Origin: Virgibacillus oceani
GTDB taxonomy: Bacteria; Bacillota; Bacilli; Bacillales; Amphibacillaceae
Direction: 5' to 3'
Assembly (NCBI RefSeq): GCF_014638995.1
Contig: NZ_BMFR01000015.1
Span: 1 to 64,000, forward strand
Length of the DNA: 64,000 bases
In this document: positions 50,291 to 59,327 of the stretch, piece after piece
How the letters are laid out: the number at the start of each line of letters is the position of its first letter
Position numbering within the stretch: position 1 is the stretch's first letter
The notes under the pieces: model-generated
Seen by the model: the letters and a program-made list of their open reading frames with translations, nothing else
Database searches by the model: none
What the model was told of the DNA's origin: nothing
Program-made: the position numbers and the translations under genes

Positions 50291-52051
50291 ATGTTTTCAC
50301 GTCAACATATTGTAGCAGCGGCACGCGGAGATGAACGGATGGATACGATCATTCGGAAAGTTAATCTAGTCAATGTTTTTACTGCAGAAATTTATATGGC
50401 TGATATTGGCATTAAGGAAAATCGTTTTAGTGCGATTGCACGCTACGAACACGATGAGCCAGCCTTCTATATGGAAGGTGATAATGTGATTGATGCAACA
50501 GGCAAGTATGCAGTGCCTGGTTTTATCGACTGCCATGTACATATTGAGAGTACGATGATTACGCCAGATATGTTTGCTAGGGCCGTACTTCGGCATGGGA
50601 CAACCGCAGCGGTGATTGATCCGCATGAAATTGGCAATGTGATGGGTGCTGAAGGGGTAACCTATATGATAAATGCTAGCAAAGGGCTTCCGGTTCAAAT
50701 ACTTACAACTATTCCGTCGTGTGTCCCTGCTGTACCTGGTGTGGAAACGGCTGGGGCAGAGTTTGGCCCAGAAGATATCGCGGCATTGCTGAATAATCCC
50801 GATGTGGTAGGGGTTGCTGAATTAATGGATTATGTAGGTGTCATTAAGCAAAATCCTCGTATGGCCGGTATTGTACAAAAGGGTCTTGATTTTGGAGTAC
50901 GTAATGAAGGTCATTTGCCGCGTGTTGGTGGTCGTGATTTACAAGCCTATTTAGCTGCCGGGGTTAATTCTGATCATGAAAGCCGAACAGTAGAAGAAAT
51001 TGTGGAAAAGCTGCGTGCAGGAATGTTGATTTATATTCGTGAGTCGAGTGTAAGCCAGTTTGCGGATATAGCAGCAAAGGCATGGGAGATCCTGCCCCAT
51101 TCCTCTAACATCGCGATGTGTACAGATGATGTGGAACCGAATGACATGCTGAAAAATGGACAAATGAATCGCGTGGTTCGTCGCTGTATCGAGGAAGGAA
51201 TACCAGCACCGCTTGCCATTCGCTATGCTACACTAAATGGCGCGATTCGTTATGGTCTTCATGACCGCGGTGCCATTGCTGCTGGGTATGTAGCGGATTT
51301 TTCATTAGTAGATTCATTGGAAACAATGCAGGCTAACGATGTATTTGTACAGGGCGAACAAATGGTGCGGGATGGGGATGTTATCGTGGATATTACGAGC
51401 GGTACTACACCACTTAGGAAAAATACGGTTCGTCTACCTAAACTTCAAGTGGATGATTTTAAGATAAAGCCACCAGTGGAAACTGGAATGATAGGGCTAA
51501 ATACGATGGAAATGACAGAGATCGGAACAACTCAAAAAGGTGTCTTAGAAGTACAGGTTACGGATGGTACGATACGTGATTTACCTGCTGATTATGTATT
51601 TGTTTCGGTGACAGGACGCCATGGTCAACAACGAGAACCATTTATAGGAGTATTGAAAAATTCCGGGATACGCAGTGGCGCATATGCAACAACAGTAGCT
51701 CATGACAGTCATAATTTGGTAGTCGCAGGAAAAAATGCAAATGATATGCTGCTAGCCGCACAACAGCTGCAGAAATCTGGTGGCGGACTCTGCTTAGTGG
51801 AAGATGGGAAGGTTATGGCACAGGTGGATTTACCTATCGCTGGATTGATGGCAGCGGAGCCTATTGAGGAACTTGCCCCAAAAGTGGAGGAGTTTAATAA
51901 GGTGGCTAAGTCGATGGGCGTAAAGGTTGGGAGACGTTCTCCATCTATGGCGCTCTCATCCTTGACACTAACTGTTATCCCGGAAATTCGCATAAGTGAT
52001 CTTGGATTAGTGGATGTAAAGTCGCAGGAACTGATCCCATTGTATGTTTAA
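50291..52051 (+). CDS. ade: Adenine deaminase
   Basis: A 586-residue AdeC-type amidohydrolase converting adenine to hypoxanthine plus ammonia. Metal-site motifs: PGFIDCHVHIESTMITP (about 81-97, HxH plus the Glu), IDPHEIGNVMG (about 114), NEGHLPRVGGRDL and ELMDYVGVI, then CTDDVEPNDM with the catalytic Asp (about 278), and a C-terminal domain typical of bacterial adenine deaminases. GAAGGGAG sets the ATG at 50291, seven codons into the open frame. Cotranscription behind the guanine riboswitch joins adenine salvage to hypoxanthine/guanine control. A GGGGTC hairpin repeat follows its stop. Confidence 0.93.
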   Translation: MFSRQHIVAAARGDERMDTIIRKVNLVNVFTAEIYMADIGIKENRFSAIARYEHDEPAFYMEGDNVIDATGKYAVPGFIDCHVHIESTMITPDMFARAVLRHGTTAAVIDPHEIGNVMGAEGVTYMINASKGLPVQILTTIPSCVPAVPGVETAGAEFGPEDIAALLNNPDVVGVAELMDYVGVIKQNPRMAGIVQKGLDFGVRNEGHLPRVGGRDLQAYLAAGVNSDHESRTVEEIVEKLRAGMLIYIRESSVSQFADIAAKAWEILPHSSNIAMCTDDVEPNDMLKNGQMNRVVRRCIEEGIPAPLAIRYATLNGAIRYGLHDRGAIAAGYVADFSLVDSLETMQANDVFVQGEQMVRDGDVIVDITSGTTPLRKNTVRLPKLQVDDFKIKPPVETGMIGLNTMEMTEIGTTQKGVLEVQVTDGTIRDLPADYVFVSVTGRHGQQREPFIGVLKNSGIRSGAYATTVAHDSHNLVVAGKNANDMLLAAQQLQKSGGGLCLVEDGKVMAQVDLPIAGLMAAEPIEELAPKVEEFNKVAKSMGVKVGRRSPSMALSSLTLTVIPEIRISDLGLVDVKSQELIPLYV

Positions 52052-52067
52052 TTGAAGAGATGAGAAG

Positions 52068-52096
52068 CGGGACACGGGGTCTGACCCCGTGTCCCG
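52068..52096. repeat. GGGACxxGGGGTC hairpin repeat, copy 3
   Basis: Perfect 14-bp arms CGGGACACGGGGTC (52068-52081) and GACCCCGTGTCCCG (52083-52096) around a central T, followed by ATATTATTTTTT. It begins 16 bases after the adenine-deaminase stop and probably also works as its terminator. Confidence 0.88.
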
Positions 52097-52126
52097 ATAT
52101 TATTTTTTAAAAAATAAAATAAGCTA

Positions 52127-52188
52127 TTGTAAAACGCTTTCTTTTATTGTATACTTTCACTAAATCGATTTAGTAAACCGTTTTAGTA
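52127..52188 (+). promoter_or_regulatory. Promoter and LacI operators of the sugar-acid operon
   Basis: -35 TTGTAA (52127-52132), 17-base spacer, -10 TATACT (52150-52155). Directly downstream is the perfect palindrome ACTAAATCGATTTAGT (52159-52174), then a second half-matching copy, AAACCGTTTTAGT (52176-52188). The central CG and the position fit a LacI-family operator repressing its own operon. AAAACGCTTTC in the spacer is only a weak cre resemblance. Confidence 0.8.
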
Positions 52189-52198
52189 AGGTGATTAT

Positions 52199-53230
52199 AT
52201 GTCAAAGAAGATTACGATTGCAGATGTTGCAAATCAAGCTGGAGTATCTAAAAGTACCATATCTCAATATTTGAATAATCGTTTTGAGTATATGGGTGAA
52301 GAAACTCGTTCAAGAATTAAGAAAGCTATATCGGATTTAGAATATCAACCCAATGTAGTTGCAAGAAGCTTAAAGAAAAAGAGCACATCAACAATTGGAG
52401 TTATCGTGGCAAATATATTACACGCATTTTCAACCCAGGTAATCAGATCTATTGAAAATGTATGTAATGAAAATGGCTTTTCGACCATTATTTGTAACGC
52501 CGATGATAACCCGGAAAAAGAGAAAAAATATATAGAAACACTTTTAGCGAAGCAAGTAGACGGGTTAATAGTCGTCCCAATTAGTGGTAATTCCGATACA
52601 TATGAAAAATTGTTAAACCAGGATTTCCCAATTGTCTTTTTAGACCGTTTAGTAGATGGACTGAATACGGATACGGTTCTTTTGAATAATGGAAAGGCAT
52701 CTGAGCTCGCGGTTAATCACTTACTGGAAAATGGCTATGAAAAAATAGCCATTGTTACGACTTCCTTAATTGATAATGTTACTCCTAGAGTTGAACGTAT
52801 AAACGGATATATAAAAGCTTTAGAGGAAAATAATATTTCTGTTCGTACTGATTACATTAAGGGAATGGAGCTTTCTAAAATACCACAAGGTCTAAATGAA
52901 CTCTTCTCATTAGATGAAAAACCTGACGCTATTGTTTCGGGAAATGACTTAACGTTAATGGAAATATTAAAGTATTCATTTGAACACCAAATTAGAATTG
53001 GTAAGGAAATTGGATTAATAACAATTGATGAAGTTTCATTTGGTCCAATCCATTCGCCGCCGTTAACCACTATTGCCCAGCCTACATTTGAAATGGGAAA
53101 AGAAGTGGCAACTATTCTGTTAAACAAAATTAGAGACAAAAATGCGAAACAAGACCCAGCAGTGCATCGATACGAACCGCGACTCATCGTTCGTAAATCA
53201 ACTAAGAAAGAGGGTGCAGGTAATGAATGA
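52199..53230 (+). CDS. LacI-family repressor of the sugar-acid operon
   Basis: A 343-residue repressor. Helix-turn-helix with hinge at 1-62 (ITIADVANQAGVSKSTISQYL, YQPNVVARSLKKKST) and a periplasmic-binding-protein-like sensor at 63-335 (IGVIVANILHAFSTQVI, VDGLIVVPIS, LVDRL-like FLDRLVDGL, GNDLTLMEIL). It resembles KdgR-type regulators of ketodeoxygluconate metabolism. A ribosome site is barely visible (AAGGTG, 52189-52194). It is the first gene of a 12-gene operon and sits behind palindromic operators, so it is autoregulated. The likely inducer is a ketodeoxy acid or the imported sugar acid. Confidence 0.87.
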   Translation: MSKKITIADVANQAGVSKSTISQYLNNRFEYMGEETRSRIKKAISDLEYQPNVVARSLKKKSTSTIGVIVANILHAFSTQVIRSIENVCNENGFSTIICNADDNPEKEKKYIETLLAKQVDGLIVVPISGNSDTYEKLLNQDFPIVFLDRLVDGLNTDTVLLNNGKASELAVNHLLENGYEKIAIVTTSLIDNVTPRVERINGYIKALEENNISVRTDYIKGMELSKIPQGLNELFSLDEKPDAIVSGNDLTLMEILKYSFEHQIRIGKEIGLITIDEVSFGPIHSPPLTTIAQPTFEMGKEVATILLNKIRDKNAKQDPAVHRYEPRLIVRKSTKKEGAGNE

Positions 53231-54173
53231 TGTTATAACAATTGGTGATGCCATGATAACGTTTGATCCCGACACAAATGGACCATTGCGTTTTGTTAAT
53301 TCTTTTAGGCGCAAAGTAGGCGGAGCGGAATTTAATGTAGCCATTGGCTGTGCACGTTTAGGCTTGAAAACAGGATGGATCAGCAGATTGGGTGACGATG
53401 AATTTGGCAGGTATATTTATAATTTTGCGCGTGGAGAAGGTATCGATGTAAGTGAAGTTAAACTGATGCAAGGCTATCCAACATCCATAAATTTTAAGCA
53501 GATAAATGGTGATGGTTCATCAAATACATTTTATTATCGTCACCAATCACCTACGTTAACGTTGAATGCGGATACATTAAATGAAGCTTTTTTCGAACAA
53601 GCAAAACTATTACATATTACTGGAGTCTATCCAGCGGTTAATAATCAGAACATTGAAACGATAGAAAGGGCCATCCAGTTAGCAAAAAAGAATAATTTAA
53701 AAATTGCAATGGATCCAAATATACGTTTGAAACTTTGGAATGAAGATAAAGCCCGGGCAACATTGTTACGCTGGATGGAAGATGTTGATTATTTATTGGC
53801 TGGGATAGAAGAAGCAAAACTCTTATTTGGAACAAACGATATAAACAAACTAATCGAAAAAATAAAGGAATATTCAGTTTCCCATATTTTTATTAAACAA
53901 GGTGAAAACGGTGCAATATTGTGGAAAGATGGTAACTTGTTTCAACAGCCCGCAGAAAAGAACATTAATGCTGTTGATACTGTTGGTGCAGGTGACGGAT
54001 TTGATGCAGGTGCACTATATGGAATTTTAAATAATTGGGATCCGGAGAGTATATTAAAATTTGCCAATATTATAGGTTCGATGGTTGTAGAAGTGTTTGG
54101 GGATAACGAAGGATTACCTTACTTAAAAGATGCGATAAATAGATTAGAGGATAAAAAGGTTGTTGAAAGGTAG
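53223..54173 (+). CDS. kdgK: 2-keto-3-deoxygluconate kinase (PfkB family)
   Basis: A 316-residue PfkB/ribokinase-family sugar kinase with KdgK character: IGDAMITFDPDTNGPLRF at the N-terminus, KVGGAEFNVAIGCARLG (about 33-49), FYYRHQSPTLTL, AMDPNIRLKLW (about 160) and the catalytic DTVGAGDGFDAGALYG (about 255-270; Asp base in GAGD). It overlaps the repressor gene by eight bases (ATGAATGA), so the ATG at 53223 is right. It makes KDPG from ketodeoxygluconate for the aldolase at the end of the operon. An alternative substrate, a keto-hexonate feeding the decarboxylase-fold enzyme downstream, is possible. Confidence 0.88.
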   Translation: MNDVITIGDAMITFDPDTNGPLRFVNSFRRKVGGAEFNVAIGCARLGLKTGWISRLGDDEFGRYIYNFARGEGIDVSEVKLMQGYPTSINFKQINGDGSSNTFYYRHQSPTLTLNADTLNEAFFEQAKLLHITGVYPAVNNQNIETIERAIQLAKKNNLKIAMDPNIRLKLWNEDKARATLLRWMEDVDYLLAGIEEAKLLFGTNDINKLIEKIKEYSVSHIFIKQGENGAILWKDGNLFQQPAEKNINAVDTVGAGDGFDAGALYGILNNWDPESILKFANIIGSMVVEVFGDNEGLPYLKDAINRLEDKKVVER

Positions 54174-54182
54174 GATTCTAAC

Positions 54183-54794
54183 ATGATTCAAGTCGCTCTT
54201 GATCGGTTGAATAGACAAGAATGTTTCCATGTTGTATCTGAAGTCTATCATTATATTGATTATATAGAAATTGGCACAGGTGTGATTAAACAGTATGGCA
54301 TGTCCATCGTTCAAGAGATGAAAGAACGATATCCCGAAAAAAGGATTTTGGCAGATATGAAGACATGTGATGCTGGGAAACATGAGGCGCTTCAGGCATT
54401 TGAAGCAGGTGCTGATGCCATGACAGTAATGTCTTTCTCGGCGAACAAAACCATTCGAGATTCACTAAAAATCGCAGAAGAGCTTAAAAAACAAGTTGTA
54501 GTAGATTTATTGGGTATTACTTCAAAGGATCGGATAGTAGAGCTTAGGAATTTAGGCGTTACATCGGTATCTATGCATGTTGGTAAAGATATGCAAGCGG
54601 CTGCCTCATTAGATTATTTAGACGATTTTCGGGATACATTAAAGGAATTTAATATATTTGTTGCTGGAGGGATTAATCCAGAGCGGGTTAAACAATTTTC
54701 GAAGGTTCATCCGGATGTCTATATTGTTGGAAGCTATATTACAGGTTCGTCAATTCCAGCAGAAGCTGCTAAGAAAATTCGGGAGGTAATTTGA
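54183..54794 (+). CDS. OMP-decarboxylase-fold enzyme, 3-hexulose-6-phosphate synthase-like
   Basis: A 203-residue (beta/alpha)8 enzyme of the orotidine-phosphate-decarboxylase superfamily. The active-site series is complete: ALD at the end of strand 1, IEIGTG (Glu near 36), ADMKTCDAGK (D-x-K-x-x-D near 57-62), SMHVGKD (His near 135) and the phosphate loop VAGGINPER / IVGSYITGS. It resembles HPS (ribulose 5-phosphate plus formaldehyde to hexulose 6-phosphate) more than ketogulonate-6-phosphate decarboxylase, and it is followed by a PHI gene. The DAGK form is shared with the decarboxylases. Which reaction runs here is undecided. It starts nine bases after the kinase. Confidence 0.8.
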   Translation: MIQVALDRLNRQECFHVVSEVYHYIDYIEIGTGVIKQYGMSIVQEMKERYPEKRILADMKTCDAGKHEALQAFEAGADAMTVMSFSANKTIRDSLKIAEELKKQVVVDLLGITSKDRIVELRNLGVTSVSMHVGKDMQAAASLDYLDDFRDTLKEFNIFVAGGINPERVKQFSKVHPDVYIVGSYITGSSIPAEAAKKIREVI

Positions 54795-54798
54795 ATCT

Positions 54799-55350
54799 AT
54801 GAAGAAAGTTCATTTGAAAATACTCGAAGAATTAAAAGAAGTAGCTGAACAACTAGAAGATTCTCAAATAAAATCTTTCATGGATACCATTAGAAGAGCA
54901 AACAGGATATTCATTGCTGGAGAAGGACGCTCTGGCTTAATGGGGAAAGCGTTTGCAATGCGATTAATGCATGCTGGTTATCATGTTTTTGTGAAAGGTG
55001 AGACAATTACTCCCAGTATTCAAGAGGATGATGTTCTTGTAGCGATAAGTGGCTCTGGAAATACAACATCAATTTTACTAACAGCAGAACAAGCGTCAAA
55101 AGCAGGTGCAGAGGTATTACTAGTTACAACGAATGAGAACTCAGCCATTGGAGAAATAGCTGATGAAGTTATCAGAGTATCTGCTGCGACAAAAAGCAGA
55201 CTACCCGAAGAGCCAGCAACTATGCAACCGATGGGGAATCAATTTGATCAAAGCGTCCATATTTTACTGGATGCAATTGTTATTTCATTAACACATGGTC
55301 GAGATAACATTAACGAATATATGAAAGATCAGCACGCAAATCTTGACTAG
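54799..55350 (+). CDS. hxlB: 6-phospho-3-hexuloisomerase-like SIS protein
   Basis: A 183-residue SIS-domain sugar-phosphate isomerase. The family blocks IFIAGEGRSGLMGKAFAMRL (about 35-54), AISGSGNTTSILL (Ser-rich phosphate loop, about 83-95), MQPMGNQFDQSVHILLDA and the C-terminal HANLD closely follow Bacillus HxlB. HxlB converts arabino-3-hexulose 6-phosphate to fructose 6-phosphate, the second step of formaldehyde fixation by the ribulose-monophosphate route. Four bases separate it from the HPS-like gene. Their presence inside a sugar-acid operon is unusual. Confidence 0.86.
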   Translation: MKKVHLKILEELKEVAEQLEDSQIKSFMDTIRRANRIFIAGEGRSGLMGKAFAMRLMHAGYHVFVKGETITPSIQEDDVLVAISGSGNTTSILLTAEQASKAGAEVLLVTTNENSAIGEIADEVIRVSAATKSRLPEEPATMQPMGNQFDQSVHILLDAIVISLTHGRDNINEYMKDQHANLD

Positions 55351-55364
55351 AAAGGAAGATATTA

Positions 55365-56375
55365 ATGTCAGATGTAATTGTACGAAAAGACGAGCTAAAA
55401 TCACTTGTTATCAACAAGTTAACAGAAGCGAATGTAAGTGAGGAACACGCAGCGGTAGTAGCGGATGTATTGGTACATGCGGATTTGAGAGGTGTACATT
55501 CGCACGGTGTTTTAAGAACGGAGCATTATGTTAAGCGCATGAATGAAGGTGGTATGAATCCAAATCCAAAGTTCAAGGTGGAGGATAGAGGAAAAACTGC
55601 AGCACTATTTGACGGTGATAATGGGATGGGCCATGTCATTACGAAAAAAGCAATGGATAAAGCAATTGGATTAGCAAAGGAAAACGGAATTGGTATGGTA
55701 GGAATTGTTAATAGCAGTCATTGCGGTGCATTGTCCTATTTTGCTGAACAGGCTGCTAAAGAAGAAGTGGTGAGCATGGTCATGACACACACGGACAGTG
55801 CTGTAGTACCATTCGGCGGATCAGAGCCATACTTTGGTACAAATCCGATAGCTTATGGTTTTCCAGCAAAAACGCACAAGCCAATTGTATTGGATATGGC
55901 AACGAGTAATGTAGCACTAGGAAAAGTTCTCCATGCAAGGGAAACAGGAAAATCAATACCGGATAATTGGGGTGTAGATGCTAATGGTAATCCAGTTACA
56001 GATCCTAATTTAGTTAAAAACCTTTTGCCGATTGGTGGTCCAAAAGGGTATGGACTAGCTTTAACGGTGGATGTTCTTTCAGGTATCTTGACTGGATCCG
56101 CATTTGGGACAAATATTGCTACCATGTATGGTGATTATAAAAATTATCGACGTCTAGGACATATGATTTTAACTGTAGATCCAGGATTGTTTATTGAAAA
56201 AGAGCAATTTCTAAATAATGTTGATCAAATGATTGATGAACTGCATGAATTAGAGCCTGCATCAGGGTTTAGCTCAGTAATGGTGCCTGGCGAGCCGGAG
56301 CAGGTCAAGGAAGAAGATCGTTTAAATAGCGGAATACCTGTACCAAAAAGCATATACGAGTATTTAATCTCTTAA
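55365..56375 (+). CDS. LDH2/malate-dehydrogenase-family NAD(P) oxidoreductase (AllD/YiaK-like)
   Basis: A 336-residue enzyme of the LDH2_EcoliMDH fold (PF02615). Key blocks: HADLRGVHSHGVLRTEHYV (about 38-56, with the catalytic His), GIVNSSHCGALSYFAEQA (about 118-135), VVPFGGSEPYFGTNPIAYGFP and GPKGYGLALTVDVLSG. In sequence it looks nearest to ureidoglycolate dehydrogenase AllD, but no purine-catabolic partner is near. The neighbouring TRAP transporter, kinase and decarboxylase-fold gene recall the E. coli yia operon, where YiaK of this family reduces 2,3-diketogulonate. A sugar-acid oxidoreductase role is inferred. Confidence 0.86.
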   Translation: MSDVIVRKDELKSLVINKLTEANVSEEHAAVVADVLVHADLRGVHSHGVLRTEHYVKRMNEGGMNPNPKFKVEDRGKTAALFDGDNGMGHVITKKAMDKAIGLAKENGIGMVGIVNSSHCGALSYFAEQAAKEEVVSMVMTHTDSAVVPFGGSEPYFGTNPIAYGFPAKTHKPIVLDMATSNVALGKVLHARETGKSIPDNWGVDANGNPVTDPNLVKNLLPIGGPKGYGLALTVDVLSGILTGSAFGTNIATMYGDYKNYRRLGHMILTVDPGLFIEKEQFLNNVDQMIDELHELEPASGFSSVMVPGEPEQVKEEDRLNSGIPVPKSIYEYLIS

Positions 56376-56478
56376 GTACCTTATTTAATTTACTAAGAAG
56401 AAGGGGGTATCATTAGTAATTGTATATTTTATCAGGTGAAGGTCATGTTTAAATTTTACAATTAGGAGGAGAACTTTT

Positions 56479-57477
56479 ATGAAAAAGATAGTTGGTTTAC
56501 TTATAGGGTTATCACTTATTTTTGTACTTGCAGCGTGTGGGAATGATGAATCAGCGAGTGGAAGTGACGGGGACACAATTACTTGGAAAATGGGGCATTT
56601 ATCAAATGAAGACCATCAATGGCACAAAACCGCTGAGAAATTTGCTGAATTAGTTAATGAAAAAACAGATGGTAAATTGGAAATTGAAATTTATCCTAAT
56701 GAACAATTGGGTAGTGAAACGGAAGTATTGAATAGTATTGAGGCAGGAACTGTGGACATGACTATTTCTGGTGAAACAATGCAAAACTGGGCACCTGAAG
56801 CGGCACTTATGGCGATACCATATGCATTTAAAAACGAAGAACATGTTAAAACAGTAATCGAAGGTGAAATTGGTAAGGAAATTGAAAGCGCAATCAAAGA
56901 GAAGGTTGGGGTAACCCCTCTTTATTATCATTTACGTGCACCACGTAATTTAACATCCAATAAACCTATCAAATCACCTGCTGATTTAGACGGATTTAAA
57001 ATGCGTGTTCCTAATGTGCCATTGTTTATGGACGCATGGGAAAAAGCCGGGGCAAGTCCACAGGTAATGGCATTTAGTGAAGTGTTTACTGGCTTACAAC
57101 AAAGTGTTATTGACGGTCAAGAGAACCCGGTTGATTTAATTCATAGTGGGAGCTTATTTGAAGTACAAGATTATGTAAATAAAACGGAGCATGTACGCAG
57201 CTGGATTTATGTTGTAGTAGGTAATGAACAATTAAACTCCCTGGATAAGGACATGCAAGCTGCAGTTAAAGAAGCAGCCAAAGAAGCCCAAAAATTTGGT
57301 ATGGATCTTTACGAAAAAGAAACGGAAGGATATGAACAAAAATTAAAAGATGAAGGCATGGAATTTGTTGAAGTTGATCAAGATGCCTTTGCAGAAGCGA
57401 TGAAACCAGCTGTTGAAAATAGTCTTTCAGAAGAACAGTTAGAATTATATAAAAAGATTCTAAACGCAGCAGAATAG
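56479..57477 (+). CDS. TRAP transporter substrate-binding lipoprotein (DctP family)
   Basis: A 332-residue TRAP binding protein (TAXI-unrelated DctP/SiaP type). Lipoprotein signal with lipobox LAAC (Cys near 20); then WKMGHLSNEDHQWHKTAEKF, GSETEVLNSIEAGTVDM, LRAPRNLTSNKPIKSPADLD (the conserved Arg that binds the substrate carboxylate lies in this region) and GLQQSVIDGQENPV. It is tethered outside the membrane and passes a carboxylated sugar to the two integral subunits. AGGAGG at 56465-56470 precedes the ATG. Confidence 0.92.
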   Translation: MKKIVGLLIGLSLIFVLAACGNDESASGSDGDTITWKMGHLSNEDHQWHKTAEKFAELVNEKTDGKLEIEIYPNEQLGSETEVLNSIEAGTVDMTISGETMQNWAPEAALMAIPYAFKNEEHVKTVIEGEIGKEIESAIKEKVGVTPLYYHLRAPRNLTSNKPIKSPADLDGFKMRVPNVPLFMDAWEKAGASPQVMAFSEVFTGLQQSVIDGQENPVDLIHSGSLFEVQDYVNKTEHVRSWIYVVVGNEQLNSLDKDMQAAVKEAAKEAQKFGMDLYEKETEGYEQKLKDEGMEFVEVDQDAFAEAMKPAVENSLSEEQLELYKKILNAAE

Positions 57478-57484
57478 TAATGAC

Positions 57485-57526
57485 GGGGGCACCTTCTGAT
57501 GAAGATGTTGCTCCCTTATCTTTTTT
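57485..57526 (+). terminator. Attenuator-type hairpin between TRAP binding-protein and permease genes
   Basis: GGGGGCA (57485-57491) pairs with TGCTCCC (57509-57515) with one wobble, an inner CTTC/GAAG stem is present, and TTATCTTTTTT follows. Located in the 67-base gap, it probably lowers permease expression relative to the binding protein. Confidence 0.65.
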
Positions 57527-57544
57527 AAAAGAGGTGAAAACATC

Positions 57545-58036
57545 ATGAAAGCAATAAAAATTTTAACTAGGATACTAGAAATATTAACGGTTCTAACGTT
57601 TTCTGCGCTAATTATAGTGGTACTTATTCAAATCATTGGACGATACACACCGTTATCTTATGTATGGACTGAGGAATTAACAAGGTATTTGTTTGTTTAC
57701 ACTATTGCTTTTGGAGCACCGGTTGCTATGGAGAGAAGAGGATATATTAGGGTGGATCTATTAGTGGATTTTTTACCTGAAAAGTTTAAAAAATATTACG
57801 ATGCATTTATTTATTTAGTATTAGGTGCATTCTCTGCAATGCTAGTAACCTATGCTTACGATTTTGCATTACTTGGTGAGGGACAAACATCTGCAACAAT
57901 TAAGGTAGAAATGTTTTATATTTATTTAAGTATGGTCATTGCACTTGTGTTTTTGGCAATTTACAGCTTTGTAAATATCTATCATATTCTAATGGGAAAT
58001 ACGACAGAAGAAAAGGAAGAAGGTGTTGAGGTATGA
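57545..58036 (+). CDS. TRAP transporter small permease (DctQ family)
   Basis: A 163-residue membrane protein with four segments. ALIIVVLIQIIGRYTPLSYV then WTEELTRYLFVYTIAFGAPVAMERRGYIRVDLL in pieces (WTEELTRYLFVY; AMERRGYIRVDLLVDFLP) is the DctQ signature, with the R-x-x-x-x-x-W-x-E-E and G-x-x-x-x-V-D elements. The acidic C-terminus overlaps the large-subunit start by four bases, so translation is coupled. The Na+-driven import of the sugar acid needs both subunits. Confidence 0.9.
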   Translation: MKAIKILTRILEILTVLTFSALIIVVLIQIIGRYTPLSYVWTEELTRYLFVYTIAFGAPVAMERRGYIRVDLLVDFLPEKFKKYYDAFIYLVLGAFSAMLVTYAYDFALLGEGQTSATIKVEMFYIYLSMVIALVFLAIYSFVNIYHILMGNTTEEKEEGVEV

Positions 58037-59307
58037 TGGCGCTAATTTTATTTTTATCATTTTTAGTAATGATATTTATTGGTGTGCCAATAGCATTTAG
58101 TTTAGGTTTAGCATCCCTAATATACCTTCTCTTAGGTGATATCTCTTTAACAATAATTCCGCAAAAAATGTTTGAAGGAATTAACTCATTTACACTTCTT
58201 TGTATCCCTGGTTTTATTTTGGCAGGTAATCTCATGAATGCAGGGGGGATTACAAGAAGAATAATAGATTTCACGAATAATGTAGTAGGTCATATTCGTG
58301 GTGGTCTTGGATTAGCTAATGTTGGAGCGTCAATGGGTTTTGCAGGGATTTCTGGAACGGCACTTGCAGATACGGCTAGTATCGGTTCGGTGTTAATTCC
58401 TGCTATGAAGAAAGAGGGGTATGATGCACCCTTTTCAGTGGCCGTTACATCGTCATCTTCGACTATTGGTCCTATTATTCCACCATCATTGCCTATGATT
58501 ATATTAGGTACTTTGGCAACTGTGTCCATAGGCGATTTATTTATCGCAGGTGTTATTCCCGGGATACTACTTGGTATAGGATTAATGATTGTATCGTATA
58601 TCATTTCGGTAAAACGCAAGTATCCACGCGGGGAACGTCAGAGTATATCCGTCATATTTAAATCGTTTTGGGGTGCTTTCTGGGCATTATTGATGACAGT
58701 AGTTATTTTGTTTGGGATATTAAGTGGTTTCTTTACACCAACTGAGGCAGCGATCATTGCAGTTGTTTATGCATTGGTAGTTGGATTATTTATTTACAGA
58801 GACTTAAAAGTAAAGGAAATACCAAAAATAATTTTGGATTCGGTAGTAGATGCAGCGGGAATAATGGTTCTTGTAGGGTTCGCGAATTTATTTGGCTGGA
58901 TTTTAATTAGTGAACAAATACCTCAGCTTATTGCAGATGTAATTTTATCCATATCCGAGAATCCAATAATCGTTATTCTTTTGATTAACCTATTATTACT
59001 TTTTGTTGGAATGTTCATGGAAACAATTGCGGCCATTGTTATTTTGTTTCCAGTACTATTGCCTATTGCAATTCAAATAGGAATGGATCCAGTACATTTT
59101 GGTGTCATGATGGTACTCAACCTAATGATTGGACTTTCTACACCTCCAGTTGGGGTATGTTTATTTGTGGCATCAAGTATTGGTAAAATATCAATCGGCA
59201 GGGCTTCGAAAGCATTGCTGCCATTTTTAGGTGTTAGTTTAATAGTTTTATTGCTAGTTGCGTTTATCCCAGAGATAACATTGTTTTTACCAAGTTTATT
59301 TGATTAA
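58033..59307 (+). CDS. TRAP transporter large permease (DctM family)
   Basis: A 424-residue integral membrane subunit with about 12 segments. Typical DctM blocks: GVPIAFSLGLASLIYLLLG, MNAGGITRRIIDF (about 66-78), GISGTALADTASIGSVLIPA, SSSTIGPIIPPSLPMI (about 140-155), FTPTEAAIIAVVYAL (about 235) and STPPVGVCLFVASSIGKIS in the last quarter. It forms the Na+-coupled pore with the DctQ subunit. Start overlaps the small-subunit stop. Confidence 0.92.
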   Translation: MMALILFLSFLVMIFIGVPIAFSLGLASLIYLLLGDISLTIIPQKMFEGINSFTLLCIPGFILAGNLMNAGGITRRIIDFTNNVVGHIRGGLGLANVGASMGFAGISGTALADTASIGSVLIPAMKKEGYDAPFSVAVTSSSSTIGPIIPPSLPMIILGTLATVSIGDLFIAGVIPGILLGIGLMIVSYIISVKRKYPRGERQSISVIFKSFWGAFWALLMTVVILFGILSGFFTPTEAAIIAVVYALVVGLFIYRDLKVKEIPKIILDSVVDAAGIMVLVGFANLFGWILISEQIPQLIADVILSISENPIIVILLINLLLLFVGMFMETIAAIVILFPVLLPIAIQIGMDPVHFGVMMVLNLMIGLSTPPVGVCLFVASSIGKISIGRASKALLPFLGVSLIVLLLVAFIPEITLFLPSLFD

Positions 59308-59327
59308 TGAAATGGGGGTAATGAGTT

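Noticed and set aside
52128..52141. cre site in the LacI operon promoter
   Set aside because: The spacing of the central CG is off by one from the consensus, so it is only mentioned as a weak resemblance.
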